DNA of 64,000 nt from SAR202 cluster bacterium bin22 (GCA_002238505.1 MPMM01000001.1:806001-870000); one strand, 5' to 3'. Shown: positions 54,500 through 63,454, counted from the stretch's first letter. The notes: a model not told the origin generated them from the sequence alone. Numbers and translations are program-made.

Positions 54500-55238
54500 G
54501 CACCTGGTAGAACTGCGTAAGCGCGTATTTATCAGCTTGGTGGCGCTCATTATTGGCGCGATGGTAGCGTTCCTGTTCTGGACGGACATTGTCGAGCTAT
54601 TGAAGCGGCCTGCCCAGGAAGTGAACGACGGTGAAGGCGTCGTCCTGATTGCAACCCAGGTGACGGAATTGTTGTCCACCAGCGTGAAGGTCTCGCTGGT
54701 TGGGGGCTTTGTCCTGGCCATGCCCATAATCCTTTACCAGATAGTCCGGTTCGTAGCACCAGGCCTCACTTCATCGGAACGCCGTTATCTTTTCCTGTTT
54801 ATGCCGGGGGCTCTCCTGGCCTTTGTCTGCGGCCTGGCCTTCGCCTATTACGTCCTGACCCCCAGGGCTTTGCCGTTTCTGCTGACCTTTGGCGGCGGGG
54901 TGGCTGACCCACTCATAAGAATCAGCAACCTGGTTGACGTAATGTTGAGGCTGCTATTTTGGATGGGACTGGCCTTTGAAACCCCTGTAATCATGTACCT
55001 GCTGGCACAGTTGGGTATAGTCACTTCTGGGATGTTCAGACGGTTCAGGAAATACTGGGTGGTTATTGCCTTTATTCTGGGGGCCATCATCACACCTACT
55101 TTCGACCCCCTGAACCAGACCCTGGTCGCCGCGCCGCTGCTGGCCCTGTACGAGTTGGGCATTCTCCTGGCATGGCTTGCGGGTCGCGGCAGGCAGAGAG
55201 CCAGAAACGAAATGGCATCGCTCTCGGAAGGACACTAA
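54468..55238 (+). CDS. tatC: Twin-arginine translocase subunit TatC
   Basis: TatC is the membrane core that binds twin-arginine signal peptides and exports folded proteins. Six hydrophobic segments are visible, with the conserved opening SSSRELTLIEHLVELRKRVF, the FVAPGLTSSERRY region and the LRLLFWMGLAFETPV segment. The length of 256 residues is normal. It starts inside the tatB-like gene (32-base overlap) and its stop (TAA) abuts the hairpin that terminates the opposing tatA. Confidence 0.94.
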   Translation: MSSSRELTLIEHLVELRKRVFISLVALIIGAMVAFLFWTDIVELLKRPAQEVNDGEGVVLIATQVTELLSTSVKVSLVGGFVLAMPIILYQIVRFVAPGLTSSERRYLFLFMPGALLAFVCGLAFAYYVLTPRALPFLLTFGGGVADPLIRISNLVDVMLRLLFWMGLAFETPVIMYLLAQLGIVTSGMFRRFRKYWVVIAFILGAIITPTFDPLNQTLVAAPLLALYELGILLAWLAGRGRQRARNEMASLSEGH

Positions 55239-55263
55239 AAAAGGGACGGTTCTGCACCGTCCC
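55237..55263 (-). terminator. Intrinsic terminator of tatA
   Basis: An eight-base-pair stem (GGGACGGT/ACCGTCCC) has a five-base loop, and on the minus strand it is followed by six Ts (TTTTTT) that include the tatC stop region. It is the clearest rho-independent terminator on the minus strand here. Confidence 0.8.
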
Positions 55264-55294
55264 CTGTGGTTATTCTGCCTGACTCCGTTTAGGC

Positions 55295-55501
55295 TCACTT
55301 GTTATCGTTGCTCGCATCAGTAGTTTCATTCTGGACGGTGCTTTGCTTTGCGTCCTCTTCACCGGTTACTGAACTCTTGAAACTACGGATTCCTTTCCCC
55401 AGCGAGGACCCAATTTCGGGCAAACGCTTGGCGCCGAAAATCAACAACACAATTAACAGAATTATTAGAATCTGGGGCAATCCAATAGGACCGAAACCCA
55501 T
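55295..55501 (-). CDS. tatA: Twin-arginine translocase subunit TatA
   Basis: This 68-residue TatA has a membrane helix (GLPQILIILLIVLLIFGAKR), the FGAKRLPEIGSSLGKGIRSF hinge and amphipathic helix, and a short charged tail. It forms the pore-like part of the Tat export system. GGGAGG precedes the ATG. It converges on tatC instead of being in the tatBC operon, so its transcription is separate. Confidence 0.93.
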   Translation of the reverse strand: MGFGPIGLPQILIILLIVLLIFGAKRLPEIGSSLGKGIRSFKSSVTGEEDAKQSTVQNETTDASNDNK

Positions 55502-55617
55502 GACGCCTCCCGTCTGGATAGACTGTTTAGCTATGATAACAGATTCGAAACACGTTTGACAGTTTTTCTAAACCGCCTGGCTGGGTATCCCTTTTTGGGT
55601 AACCATGCAGTTCAAAC

Positions 55618-55646
55618 TTGTTAGCGGATAAGACTGTCGCTATAAT
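55618..55646 (+). promoter_or_regulatory. Promoter of lpdA
   Basis: TTGTTA at 55618-55623 and a perfect TATAAT at 55641-55646 are separated by exactly 17 bases, 30 bases before the lpdA ATG. It is one of the two best promoter matches in the window. Confidence 0.7.
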
Positions 55647-55676
55647 CGGGCCAATCTTGTATCTGAGTAGGGAAAA

Positions 55677-57062
55677 ATGGCAGGGGAATACGATCTGGTA
55701 GTAATAGGGGCCGGTCCAGGAGGCTACGTGGCGGCCATAAGGGCCGCACAACTGGGCCTCAAGACGGCCATAGTGGAACGGGATGAACTGGGCGGTGTGT
55801 GCCTGAACTGGGGCTGCATTCCCAGCAAGGCGTTGCTGAAGAACGCCGAGATTGTCTCCTATTTCAATCGAGCCGAAGAGTTCGGCCTCAAGTTTGACAA
55901 CTTCTCCGCAGATTACGGCGCTGCCGTCGAGCGCAGCCGGAAAGTAGTTGACCGAAACGTGCGCGGCGTGGGATACCTCCTCAGGAAGAATGAGGTGGAG
56001 CAAATTACCGGGGAGGCTGTGTTTCGGGGCAACGGCATGGTGGAGGTGGCGCCGGATGGGCGGAAGCTGCAGGCAAAGAGCATAATTGTTGCCACCGGCG
56101 CCCGACCCCGTACAATTCCACCACTTCCGGTAGATGGCAGCAGGATCATCACCAGCAAGGAAGCAATCGTGCTTTCCGACCTGCCCCAGTCCATAGTGAT
56201 CGTGGGCGGTGGCGCAATCGGGCTGGAATTCGCCTATTTGTACCGAATGTATGGCGTAAATGTGACCATCGTGGAACTCCTGCCCAGGCTGGCTCCCAAT
56301 GAGGACCAGGAGATAAGTCGCCAGGTAGAACGGTCCATGGGACGTCATGGAGTTAACATAATTACAGGCGCGGGTGTCACAGGTGCGGTGGAAGAAGGCA
56401 ACGGGCTGAAGGTTACTGTAGAAAAGGGTGGGAACCAGCAGTCTTTGAGTTGCGACAAGGTCCTGGTGGCCATTGGCGTCCAACCCAACAGTGAGAACCT
56501 GGGTCTGGAAGGACTGGGGGTAGCAATGGAGGGGGGCTCTATTCAGGTTGATGATTCCATGGCGACCAACATACCAGGGATCTACGCCATAGGCGACGTC
56601 ACCGGAAAACTTGCTCTCGCCCATGTGGCTTCCGCCCAGGCAGCAGTCGCCGCGGAAACTATCGCAGGTCAAGAGCCCCAGGCATTGGATTATGGAATGA
56701 TGCCCAGGGCTACTTATTGCCAACCCCAGATAGCCAGCTTCGGCCTGACAGAGGCCCAGGCGGAAGAGACAGGCCACGATGTAAAGGTGGGCAAGTTTAA
56801 CGTCCAGGCCAATGGCAAGGCGCTCGGCATGGGCGAAACCGACGGGATGATCAAGTTGGTGGTGGACAGCAAGTACGGTGAGATCCTGGGTGCCCATATG
56901 GTGGGACCGGAAGTTACCGAATTGTTGGGGGAACTCTCTCTTACCCGCCTGCTGGAAGGAACGACGTTGGAATTGGGTTGGATGGTCCATGCACATCCGA
57001 CAATTTCTGAGATAATTAAGGAAGCGGCTTTGGCCGCAGATGGCCGCGCCGTCCACATGTAG
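55677..57062 (+). CDS. lpdA: Dihydrolipoyl dehydrogenase (E3)
   Basis: This FAD/NAD flavoprotein reoxidises dihydrolipoamide in 2-oxoacid dehydrogenase or glycine-cleavage complexes. The FAD-binding GAGPGGYVAAIRAAQLG leads the protein, the redox disulfide is Cys42 and Cys47 in GGVCLNWGCIPSKALL, the NAD site is VVGGGAIGLEFA, and the C-terminal active His/Glu pair is in HAHPTISEIIKEA. At 461 residues it is full length. The E2 gene follows after 38 bases, so the two components are co-expressed; E1 genes are not in the window. Confidence 0.96.
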   Translation: MAGEYDLVVIGAGPGGYVAAIRAAQLGLKTAIVERDELGGVCLNWGCIPSKALLKNAEIVSYFNRAEEFGLKFDNFSADYGAAVERSRKVVDRNVRGVGYLLRKNEVEQITGEAVFRGNGMVEVAPDGRKLQAKSIIVATGARPRTIPPLPVDGSRIITSKEAIVLSDLPQSIVIVGGGAIGLEFAYLYRMYGVNVTIVELLPRLAPNEDQEISRQVERSMGRHGVNIITGAGVTGAVEEGNGLKVTVEKGGNQQSLSCDKVLVAIGVQPNSENLGLEGLGVAMEGGSIQVDDSMATNIPGIYAIGDVTGKLALAHVASAQAAVAAETIAGQEPQALDYGMMPRATYCQPQIASFGLTEAQAEETGHDVKVGKFNVQANGKALGMGETDGMIKLVVDSKYGEILGAHMVGPEVTELLGELSLTRLLEGTTLELGWMVHAHPTISEIIKEAALAADGRAVHM

Positions 57063-57100
57063 CGGCACGGGTCAGGCAAGGCAATCTGCAGGAGGTTGAG

Positions 57101-58522
57101 TTGGCAACCACCATAGTAATGCCCAAGATGGGTTACGACATGCGGGAAGGTACGGTAGTCCGCTGGTACAAGCAGGAAGGCGAAGAAGTGGCCCGGGGAG
57201 AGGTTATCGCCGACATTGAAACCGATAAGGCCACCGTTGAGTTTGAAGCTTTTACCGGAGGGGTACTTCACCGCCGGGTAGCCCAGGAAGGCATTCCGGT
57301 TCCTGTTGGAGACGCAATAGCCATAATCGCCGATCCTGGAGAGTCTGTTGAAGATTCCCCTACAGTTGTCGAGGGAGTCCAGGAAGCGACAGCCGAGCCA
57401 ACAGTTGAGACCGCAGCAGTTGCCAATGTCACAGCGACTCCCCAGCGCGCCGAGGGAGAGGTACGTGCATCGCCGATTGCACGAAGGCTGGCAAGAGAAC
57501 GAGGAATAGATTTGACCTTGGTGGCCGGAACGGGACCAGGAGGGCGGATAGTTGAGAAGGACATATTGGAGTACGTCCCGGAGACTCAACCGGCCCAGTT
57601 GAACGGGTGGGTTAAGGCTTCGCCGCTGGCGCGCCGCCTTGCCCGAGAAAGAGGAATCGACTTGACCCTGGTTTCAGGCAGTGGTCCAGAAGGTCGAGTG
57701 GTCGAGCATGACGTCCTGTCATACACCGCGCCGAATGCGGAAGTTAGAGAGACCGAGGCAACTACTCCCTACCAGGCAGCGGCCCCGAGCCCTGCGGAGG
57801 TTGCAGCCGTAGCTCCGTCCGAATCTGCCACCCCATCCTCATTAGAAAGGGTGGAACTGTCCCGCATGCGCCAGGCCATTGCCAGAGTGACTGTGGACAG
57901 CAAGCAGCAGGCTCCCCATTTCTATGTAACTGCAGAAATTGACATGGGACGGGCAATGGAGTTGCGCCGAGAGGTTAACGACGTGTTGAACGCTGAGGAG
58001 CGGGTCAGCGTCAATGACATGGTGGTCCGGGCCTGTGCCATTGCACTTTCCAGGAACCCCAAGTTCAACTCCTTCTTCAGGGAAGACCACCTCCAGTTTA
58101 ATGGTTCAATCAATGTTGGTATTGCCATATCCCTTGAATCCGGCCTGATGGTTCCAGGAATCAGCGATTGTGGCGCCAAGTCGCTGGCAGAAATCGCGGT
58201 GGCCAGTAAAGACCTCATCGCCAGAGCCAACAGCGGTTCGCTCCGCAATGAGGAATACAGCGACACTACTTTCAGTATCAGCAATCTGGGAATGTTTGAC
58301 GTGGACAGCTTTGCCGCCATAATTTTCCCACCCCATGCGGCAGTACTGGCGGTGGGCACCGTGAAGGAACAGCCCGTAGTCAGGGATGGAGAACTTGCTA
58401 TTGGACAGGTAATGAAGGCGACTCTGTCAACGGATCATCGAGTGGCCGACGGGGCCGAAGCGGCCCGCTTCCTGGTGGAAGTGAAGGAACTATTGGAGAA
58501 ACCGGTCAGCCTGCTTTTGTAG
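57101..58522 (+). CDS. pdhC: Dihydrolipoamide acyltransferase (E2) with two peripheral subunit-binding domains
   Basis: The protein starts with a lipoyl domain (lipoylated Lys43 in IETDKATVEFEA). Two successive peripheral subunit-binding domains follow near residues 123-157 and 173-207, opening ASPIARRLARERGIDLTLV and ASPLARRLARERGIDLTLV. A Pro/Ala/Ser-rich linker precedes the acyltransferase domain with active-site DHRVADGAEAARFL. E2 forms the core of pyruvate, 2-oxoglutarate or branched-chain complexes; which one cannot be decided without E1. TTG start at 57101. The gene directly follows lpdA. Confidence 0.92.
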   Translation: MATTIVMPKMGYDMREGTVVRWYKQEGEEVARGEVIADIETDKATVEFEAFTGGVLHRRVAQEGIPVPVGDAIAIIADPGESVEDSPTVVEGVQEATAEPTVETAAVANVTATPQRAEGEVRASPIARRLARERGIDLTLVAGTGPGGRIVEKDILEYVPETQPAQLNGWVKASPLARRLARERGIDLTLVSGSGPEGRVVEHDVLSYTAPNAEVRETEATTPYQAAAPSPAEVAAVAPSESATPSSLERVELSRMRQAIARVTVDSKQQAPHFYVTAEIDMGRAMELRREVNDVLNAEERVSVNDMVVRACAIALSRNPKFNSFFREDHLQFNGSINVGIAISLESGLMVPGISDCGAKSLAEIAVASKDLIARANSGSLRNEEYSDTTFSISNLGMFDVDSFAAIIFPPHAAVLAVGTVKEQPVVRDGELAIGQVMKATLSTDHRVADGAEAARFLVEVKELLEKPVSLLL

Positions 58523-58617
58523 GCTGCTCGGCTGTTCCAATTTTCCCTCTTTCCAGGGGTTGGCACCAGCATTGCCTTTCCCCCCGCCAATTGGATTAAC
58601 TTAAGGAACCTGACCTC

Positions 58618-60051
58618 ATGTCTACGCCTCCGGAGACCACTTACTCCCCTCGGATTTATCCCCTCGATGCTCACAAATTGACTGAAGAGGAGATTGCCGT
58701 GGCCTTCGCCATGACTTCGCGAAGGGCGGAACCCTTCGACGAAATCGCGGAGCAGGTAAGCAAGGAAAAGGCGGCCGACTTTCACGAGCGTTGGGTCCTG
58801 GGTTACGGGCACGCCTCGGTGGCAGAACATGCGGTTATCCATCTGGCAGTGGAGAACATTAGCAGGCTGGTTTGTGACACGCTGGAAGATAACAGGCTGG
58901 CCTCATACACCGAAAAGTCCTCCCGCTACCAGTTAATGCCCCGGGACTACTTTCACATTCCCGAGGAACTCGAGGCCAACCCCGAAGCAAAGGCTGTTTA
59001 TCTGTCCACTTGCCAGGGACTCTTTGCTTCCTACGAGCAACTGGTAGAAGGCTGCATGGAATACCTGCGCCACGAACTCCCTCAACGAGAAAGGGAGAGA
59101 GATGGGGCATACAACCTGAGGTTGCGAAGGCTCACCACTGACGCGTGCCGGTCAGCCCTGCCTTCCGCCACGCTTACCAATGTGGGACTCACCGCCAACG
59201 CTCGTGTGCTGGAGCACGCCATTTCCAAGCTGATGTCTTCAGGACTTGCTGAGGAACGGTTACTTGGAGAGCAGCTTCGGGAGCAAGGAAGGGTTATAAC
59301 TCCAACCCTCATTAAGTACGCCGACCGGAGCAAGTACCTAGAAGATACACTTCAGCGTGACTGGCAACTGAGATTCCACGCCGGGGCGGGAGGTTTATCC
59401 GGCAACTCTACAACTGTAAACCTGGTCCACTTTGACGGGCATGCCGAAGAAAAGCTGACCGCCGCCCTACTGTTTCGCCTATCCTCGGGGGACTACGTGG
59501 GGGCATGGGAACAATCTCAAGAAATGGACCCGGAAGCACGTTCTCAGCTAATCGGCAACCTGATGGAGAACCTGGGCGACCATGACGCTCCGCTTCGCGA
59601 GTTTGAACTGGTGGACTACACCTTCGAATACATAATGGACTATGGCGCTTATCGGGAATTCAAGCGCCATAGAATGCAGTCCTACTTTCCTCAGGCGCTC
59701 ACTGCGGACCTGGGATACAAGACACCTGAACTGCTGTTGCAAGCAGGTCTGGAAGAGTCCTTCAGTGGCGCCATGGAAATGGCGGAAGAAGGATTTCGGC
59801 GCATTTCGCAGGATGCGCCACTAGCTGCCCAATATCTTGTAACCCACGGCCACTACCGAAGGGTACTGTCCAAGCTAAATCTCAGAGAGTGTTACCACCT
59901 GTTTAAGCTGCGGTCGTCGAAGCAGGCTCACGAGTCTATCAGGGAACCCGTTCTGGAAGCCATGAGGTTGGCAGTCGAGGTTCATCCTCAATTATTCCGT
60001 TGGCTGAAACTCAGGGATTATCCTGACTGGTGGCCCTTTGACGATCGATAG
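58618..60051 (+). CDS. Double-domain ThyX-like (flavin-dependent thymidylate synthase family) protein
   Basis: This 477-residue protein contains two ThyX-like halves. The N-terminal half has GHASVAEH (residues 64-71) and RLASYTEKSSRY, matching the end of the ThyX signature RHRxxSxNExSxRY without the RHR. The C-terminal half has YREFKRHRMQSYFPQALT near residue 350, which keeps the RHR but not the NExSxRY end. Single-domain ThyX proteins are about 220-250 residues and function as homotetramers, so this looks like an internal duplication with split active-site motifs. Flavin-dependent dTMP synthesis is plausible but not certain. Upstream dcd may provide dUMP. A hairpin follows. Confidence 0.8.
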   Translation: MSTPPETTYSPRIYPLDAHKLTEEEIAVAFAMTSRRAEPFDEIAEQVSKEKAADFHERWVLGYGHASVAEHAVIHLAVENISRLVCDTLEDNRLASYTEKSSRYQLMPRDYFHIPEELEANPEAKAVYLSTCQGLFASYEQLVEGCMEYLRHELPQRERERDGAYNLRLRRLTTDACRSALPSATLTNVGLTANARVLEHAISKLMSSGLAEERLLGEQLREQGRVITPTLIKYADRSKYLEDTLQRDWQLRFHAGAGGLSGNSTTVNLVHFDGHAEEKLTAALLFRLSSGDYVGAWEQSQEMDPEARSQLIGNLMENLGDHDAPLREFELVDYTFEYIMDYGAYREFKRHRMQSYFPQALTADLGYKTPELLLQAGLEESFSGAMEMAEEGFRRISQDAPLAAQYLVTHGHYRRVLSKLNLRECYHLFKLRSSKQAHESIREPVLEAMRLAVEVHPQLFRWLKLRDYPDWWPFDDR

Positions 60052-60072
60052 ACAATCCAAGGACCAAAACAA

Positions 60073-60102
60073 GAATGGGCCCCTCGGTTGAGGGGCCCAT
60101 TC
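60073..60102. terminator. Terminator between convergent ThyX-like and VOC genes
   Basis: A perfect 13-base-pair stem (GAATGGGCCCCTC/GAGGGGCCCATTC) has a GGTT loop. On the minus strand it is followed by TTGTTTTGG, so it best terminates the VOC gene and may act in both directions. Confidence 0.78.
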
Positions 60103-60130
60103 CAATGTCTGACCAGAGCGAGTTAGCAAC

Positions 60131-60658
60131 TTATACGCCTGCGCCCCGCTGGGTGCGCATGAAGTCTTCCAAGGCTTCCAGGTAGTCCGGGCTTGGGAAC
60201 CGTTCGCCGTTTCGGACTTTCATGCCGTCGGTGAAAATTTCCAGGCGATTGCCGTCAGGGTCGCTAAAATAGAAGGAACGGCTGCCACTTCCGTATATGT
60301 TGTTGTCGCTTTCTATACCGTGAGTGGTGGGACCATTCAAGATCTTTACACCGTTGGTATGCAGATGAGCCAAGGCGCGCATGAATTCGTCCCGGTCTTC
60401 TACCTGGAAGGCAATCTGCTGAACCAAGCGAGCGTTGGCAGGAATGGCTTCGGAAACGTCCACACCTTCGGGAGCGGTGGCAATCACTACGTCGTGGTGA
60501 GTTTCGTCAAACCTCAAGAAGGCCGTTTCGCTGCCGTCGGGGCGCTTTCGATGGTTGGTAACCTGGAGACCCAAAACCTCGGTATAAAACTTGAAGGAAC
60601 GCTCAAAGTCGGAAACCAGAATACCCACATGGCCAATGCCTTTGATGTTGATGCCCAT
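60131..60658 (-). CDS. VOC superfamily protein (glyoxalase/dioxygenase fold)
   Basis: A two-module vicinal-oxygen-chelate protein of 175 residues: GIGHVGILVSDFERSFKFY in the first module, and VQQIAFQVEDRDEFMRAL followed by FYFSDPDGNRLEIFTDGM in the second. Metal ligands in the family are a His near the start of each module and a late Glu; here GHV supplies the first, Glu of LEIF the last, but the second-module position reads QQIAF where many relatives have HIAF. Metal use may therefore be altered. Possible roles are dioxygenase, glyoxalase or resistance protein; none can be preferred. Confidence 0.85.
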   Translation of the reverse strand: MGINIKGIGHVGILVSDFERSFKFYTEVLGLQVTNHRKRPDGSETAFLRFDETHHDVVIATAPEGVDVSEAIPANARLVQQIAFQVEDRDEFMRALAHLHTNGVKILNGPTTHGIESDNNIYGSGSRSFYFSDPDGNRLEIFTDGMKVRNGERFPSPDYLEALEDFMRTQRGAGV

Positions 60659-60832
60659 GATTCGATGCTCCTTGTTCAGATTTGTTCAACCCAAGCCCAG
60701 GAAACAAGCTGACTCTACTTTTGACCAAAACAATCGCCTGTTCCCCTAGTTACGGGGAAGTATAGCAAAATGCACTGGGAGGTCAAAGCCGGAAGCAGAA
60801 CTTACTGACTTGGTGAAGCTCAATCCCTGAAC

Positions 60833-60991
60833 TTAGGGGTCCGAACAGTCACGGGTGAAACCGCAGTTGGGACAGCTGATCTTGCACTGCCGCTGAATCA
60901 TTTGGGCGCCGCAGATTTCGCAGAGCAAGTCGTCGGCTCGGGTGGAAAACTTGCAATTTGCTGAAGTGGAATTCAGGGTGGGGTTGGTCAT
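60833..60991 (-). CDS. Small zinc ribbon protein (52 residues)
   Basis: From the ATG at 60991 the product is about 52 residues with two knuckles, LCEICGAQM and SCPNCGFTRDCSD, making a CxxC...CxxC zinc ribbon. Similar small zinc ribbon proteins with this CPNCG..RDCSD ending are common in Chloroflexota and other phyla; their function is not known. A longer frame begins at 61069, but the shorter start keeps the conserved part and lies just downstream of the anti-sigma gene, with which it is probably co-transcribed. Confidence 0.7.
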   Translation of the reverse strand: MTNPTLNSTSANCKFSTRADDLLCEICGAQMIQRQCKISCPNCGFTRDCSDP

Positions 60992-61019
60992 GAATTCAAC
61001 GACCCCCTCACTAGCATTT

Positions 61020-61946
61020 CTATCTGTCGCCAGGCGAAAGTATCCTGGTTTGGAGAACCATCTCTTCACCGGCGCCGGCGCCCGACTGGTGCTTGTCCAC
61101 GGTCAAGTTCATCCAGTCAAACCCGTACAGCGATTCGGGTGGATTCAAGGCCATGGTTCCCCACCCCGAAGAATCTACTGAAATCTGCCCCGCTGGCAAG
61201 TGCTGCCCATTGCGGGACAGCCAGACGTTAAATGCCTGCGTGTTCTGAGGAGTTTCCATATTGGCCAGCATCAAAATCGCCTTACTGCCATCGCTGGTTA
61301 CCAGAAGCACGCCTTCGGATTGGCTGTTCCCGTCGGTGGGACTCAGGAGAAGTGGCTGCGTAAACGGACGGGCCATCAGGTAACTGGTTTCCATCACCTG
61401 CTTCAAGTTAGATTCGGCCCGCCTCCCTTCTTCCGCCAATTGGGAAACTCCCGTATTGGCAGAGGTAAGTCCAGCCTCCAACTGCTCCAAACGGGAGGTG
61501 GTCTCAACCCTTTCCTGCTGCAATGTATTCAACCTGCTGGTTGTGACGACGTTCATTATGAGGGAGGCAGTCAGCAGCCCAACCACCAGGGTGGCGGCCA
61601 AGGGCATGGCGAAACTGCTAAAGGTGAAACGGGTTGAGTGTTCGTTGTTGTCTGCTTCGGAGGGTATTCCCTCTACTGAAGGACTGAAGATCTGGGGAAG
61701 TTCTTCGACCGACTCCATGACACGGGCTCTAAGCCCTTGTGGAACAGCCAGCTGAGGTACGGCTTCGGACAAGGCCAGTCCGACTCGGTCGATGTCTGCA
61801 ACTGTCCCGGCGCAAAGCAAGCAGCTTTCGAGGTGGGCCTCTAAGGCATCTCTCTCATCCTCTTCCAGCGAACCCAGAGCATAGGATTCGAGCAAGTCTT
61901 CCGGGTGCTCTGCAGGATCTTGCAGTGGTGGATTATTCGTCGTCAT
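61020..61946 (-). CDS. Anti-sigma factor (zinc-finger plus RskA-like domain)
   Basis: The N-terminal portion has a ZAS-like pattern (DLLESYALGSLEEDERDALE then HLESCLLCAGTV). A single membrane helix PLAATLVVGLLTASLIMNVV lies near residue 115, followed by a coiled-coil stretch and a C-terminal RskA-type domain (GSKAILMLANMETPQNTQAF; FDWMNLTVDKHQSG). Such proteins hold SigK-type sigma factors at the membrane and release them upon proteolysis. It overlaps the end of the ECF sigma gene upstream by 14 bases, which pairs the two. Confidence 0.9.
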   Translation of the reverse strand: MTTNNPPLQDPAEHPEDLLESYALGSLEEDERDALEAHLESCLLCAGTVADIDRVGLALSEAVPQLAVPQGLRARVMESVEELPQIFSPSVEGIPSEADNNEHSTRFTFSSFAMPLAATLVVGLLTASLIMNVVTTSRLNTLQQERVETTSRLEQLEAGLTSANTGVSQLAEEGRRAESNLKQVMETSYLMARPFTQPLLLSPTDGNSQSEGVLLVTSDGSKAILMLANMETPQNTQAFNVWLSRNGQHLPAGQISVDSSGWGTMALNPPESLYGFDWMNLTVDKHQSGAGAGEEMVLQTRILSPGDR

Positions 61947-62508
61947 CTTGCCGTAGTTCTTCCCGAAGTTTCTGCAGGGCTAACCGAGCCCTGGTTTTTA
62001 CTGTTCCCAGTGGCTGTCCCAGCCTGGCAGCAATCTCCGACTGGGAGAGGCCACCAAAGTAGGCCAGGTTTATTACCTCTTGCTGGGCGGCCGGCAACTT
62101 TGATAATGCCTCACGTACTCTTTCGGCTTCCAGGTTTCGTTCAACGGCTTCGTCTGTAGCTACTTCAGCCGAGGGAAGCAGGTCCAGAGTTTCGTACTCT
62201 TTGGGGTCAGAAATGGCGGCGGCCCGTCGCCGGGACCTGATTACGTCGATAATCTTGTGATGAGCGACACTCATTATCCAGGTTTTGGGCTGTCCTCGCG
62301 AGGAACTATAACTGGCTGCCTTAAGCCAGATGTTCAGGAACACGTCCTGGGTAGCTTCCTCCGCCACCGCTTCCGAACGTAGCATGTACCGGGCCAGCGA
62401 ATAGACTGCCGAGGAATACCGCTCGTAAATGGCTTCGAGGGCATCCTTGTCTCCGGCAGCGATTCGAACTAGCAGCTCCTGGTCCTCCAGGACCTGGTAG
62501 TCAGTCAC
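61933..62508 (-). CDS. ECF sigma factor, SigK-like
   Basis: This 191-residue ECF sigma factor has region 2 (DALEAIYERYSSAVYSLARY; ATQDVFLNIW) and region 4 (SQSEIAARLGQPLGTVKTRAR). There is no N-terminal Cys/His extension, unlike the other sigma factor in the window. GTG start at 62508, preceded by GGGAGA six bases away. It is coupled to the RskA-like anti-sigma gene by a 14-base overlap, matching known SigK-RskA pairs. Target promoters are unknown. Confidence 0.92.
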   Translation of the reverse strand: MTDYQVLEDQELLVRIAAGDKDALEAIYERYSSAVYSLARYMLRSEAVAEEATQDVFLNIWLKAASYSSSRGQPKTWIMSVAHHKIIDVIRSRRRAAAISDPKEYETLDLLPSAEVATDEAVERNLEAERVREALSKLPAAQQEVINLAYFGGLSQSEIAARLGQPLGTVKTRARLALQKLREELRQDDDE

Positions 62509-62597
62509 CGTTTATCTCCCATTGCCTGGAGTTGATACGGCTCTTATCCTGCATTACGAAAATCGGGCAAGACCGGATTCTCGCCTGAATAACGCAT

Positions 62598-63428
62598 TTA
62601 CTCATTGGCGCTTGAGAAGCGCTGGATCAAGTCTCGTGCAGCGTTGATCTCCCGAACGTTATTGGAGCGGCCTATCAGCGACTCCAGGGATTCCAAAGCA
62701 GCGCTCTTGTCGCCCCGATCCATTTGACAACGTGCCAGAACCAAATAGAGCGCGGTGTTGTCCGGGTCTATGATTAACATTCGCTCGACTACGGGCGCCA
62801 AGTGCAACCAGTCCCGAAGCTGGAAGTAAATGAAGCGGAGGTTGTTCAGCATTCGTTCAAGTATTCGCAAGGATGTGGTGGGAGCCAGGTAACTGTCGTC
62901 CCACTCAAACTGTTGCCCAAACAACTGCTCAGCCAGCCGACGACAGTCTGCTGCTGAAAGCAACTGACCGGCATGAAACGGATCCATGTAAAGGTCTAGA
63001 TCTCGAACGTTCACCAGGAAATGGCCCGGCATTCCTACGCCCTGGCAGTGCAGCCCCAGGCGCCCGGCCAAGCCGAGATACAGGACCGAAAGGGTTATGG
63101 GTATGCCAACCCGAGTATCCACAACTCGATTGAGAAAACTGTTTTGGGGACTGTAATAGTCGCCAGCGTTGCCGGAGAATCCCAATTCATCAAAGAACCA
63201 GGCATTCAGGCCCCGCGCAAGTTCCTCCAGATCAGCAGTCTCCCCCACCGACGCCTTAACTTGCTGAGCCATCTCGTCTATTGCCAGTAGATATGCATCT
63301 ACGTCCAGGCCCGGGTATTCTTCGCCCGCGATATACAGGGCGGCCCGCTGCAAGTCAATCTCGTCTTCGGGAAGTCTTACCTCCCTAGTGAAAAGCTCGC
63401 GGTAACCAGCAGGAGAGATATCTGGCAT
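62598..63428 (-). CDS. SirB1/transglutaminase-like protein with TPR-like C-terminus
   Basis: This 276-residue protein matches the SirB1 family: FDELGFSGNAGDYYSPQNSF, then TRVGIPITLSVLYLGLAGRL and GVGMPGHFLVNVRD. The C-terminal roughly 90 residues form TPR-like helices (LARCQMDRGDKSAALESLES). The family has a transglutaminase-like fold, but its catalytic Cys is often missing and its function is not established. It follows the MmgE/PrpD gene by 26 bases in the same direction, so the two may be co-transcribed. Confidence 0.87.
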   Translation of the reverse strand: MPDISPAGYRELFTREVRLPEDEIDLQRAALYIAGEEYPGLDVDAYLLAIDEMAQQVKASVGETADLEELARGLNAWFFDELGFSGNAGDYYSPQNSFLNRVVDTRVGIPITLSVLYLGLAGRLGLHCQGVGMPGHFLVNVRDLDLYMDPFHAGQLLSAADCRRLAEQLFGQQFEWDDSYLAPTTSLRILERMLNNLRFIYFQLRDWLHLAPVVERMLIIDPDNTALYLVLARCQMDRGDKSAALESLESLIGRSNNVREINAARDLIQRFSSANE

Positions 63429-63454
63429 AGTCAGCCTTTCGCTTGACCCCTTCC

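Noticed and set aside
55527-57068. Minus-strand open frame of about 513 codons opposite lpdA
   Set aside because: Shadow of a full-length dihydrolipoyl dehydrogenase gene with strong motifs on the plus strand.
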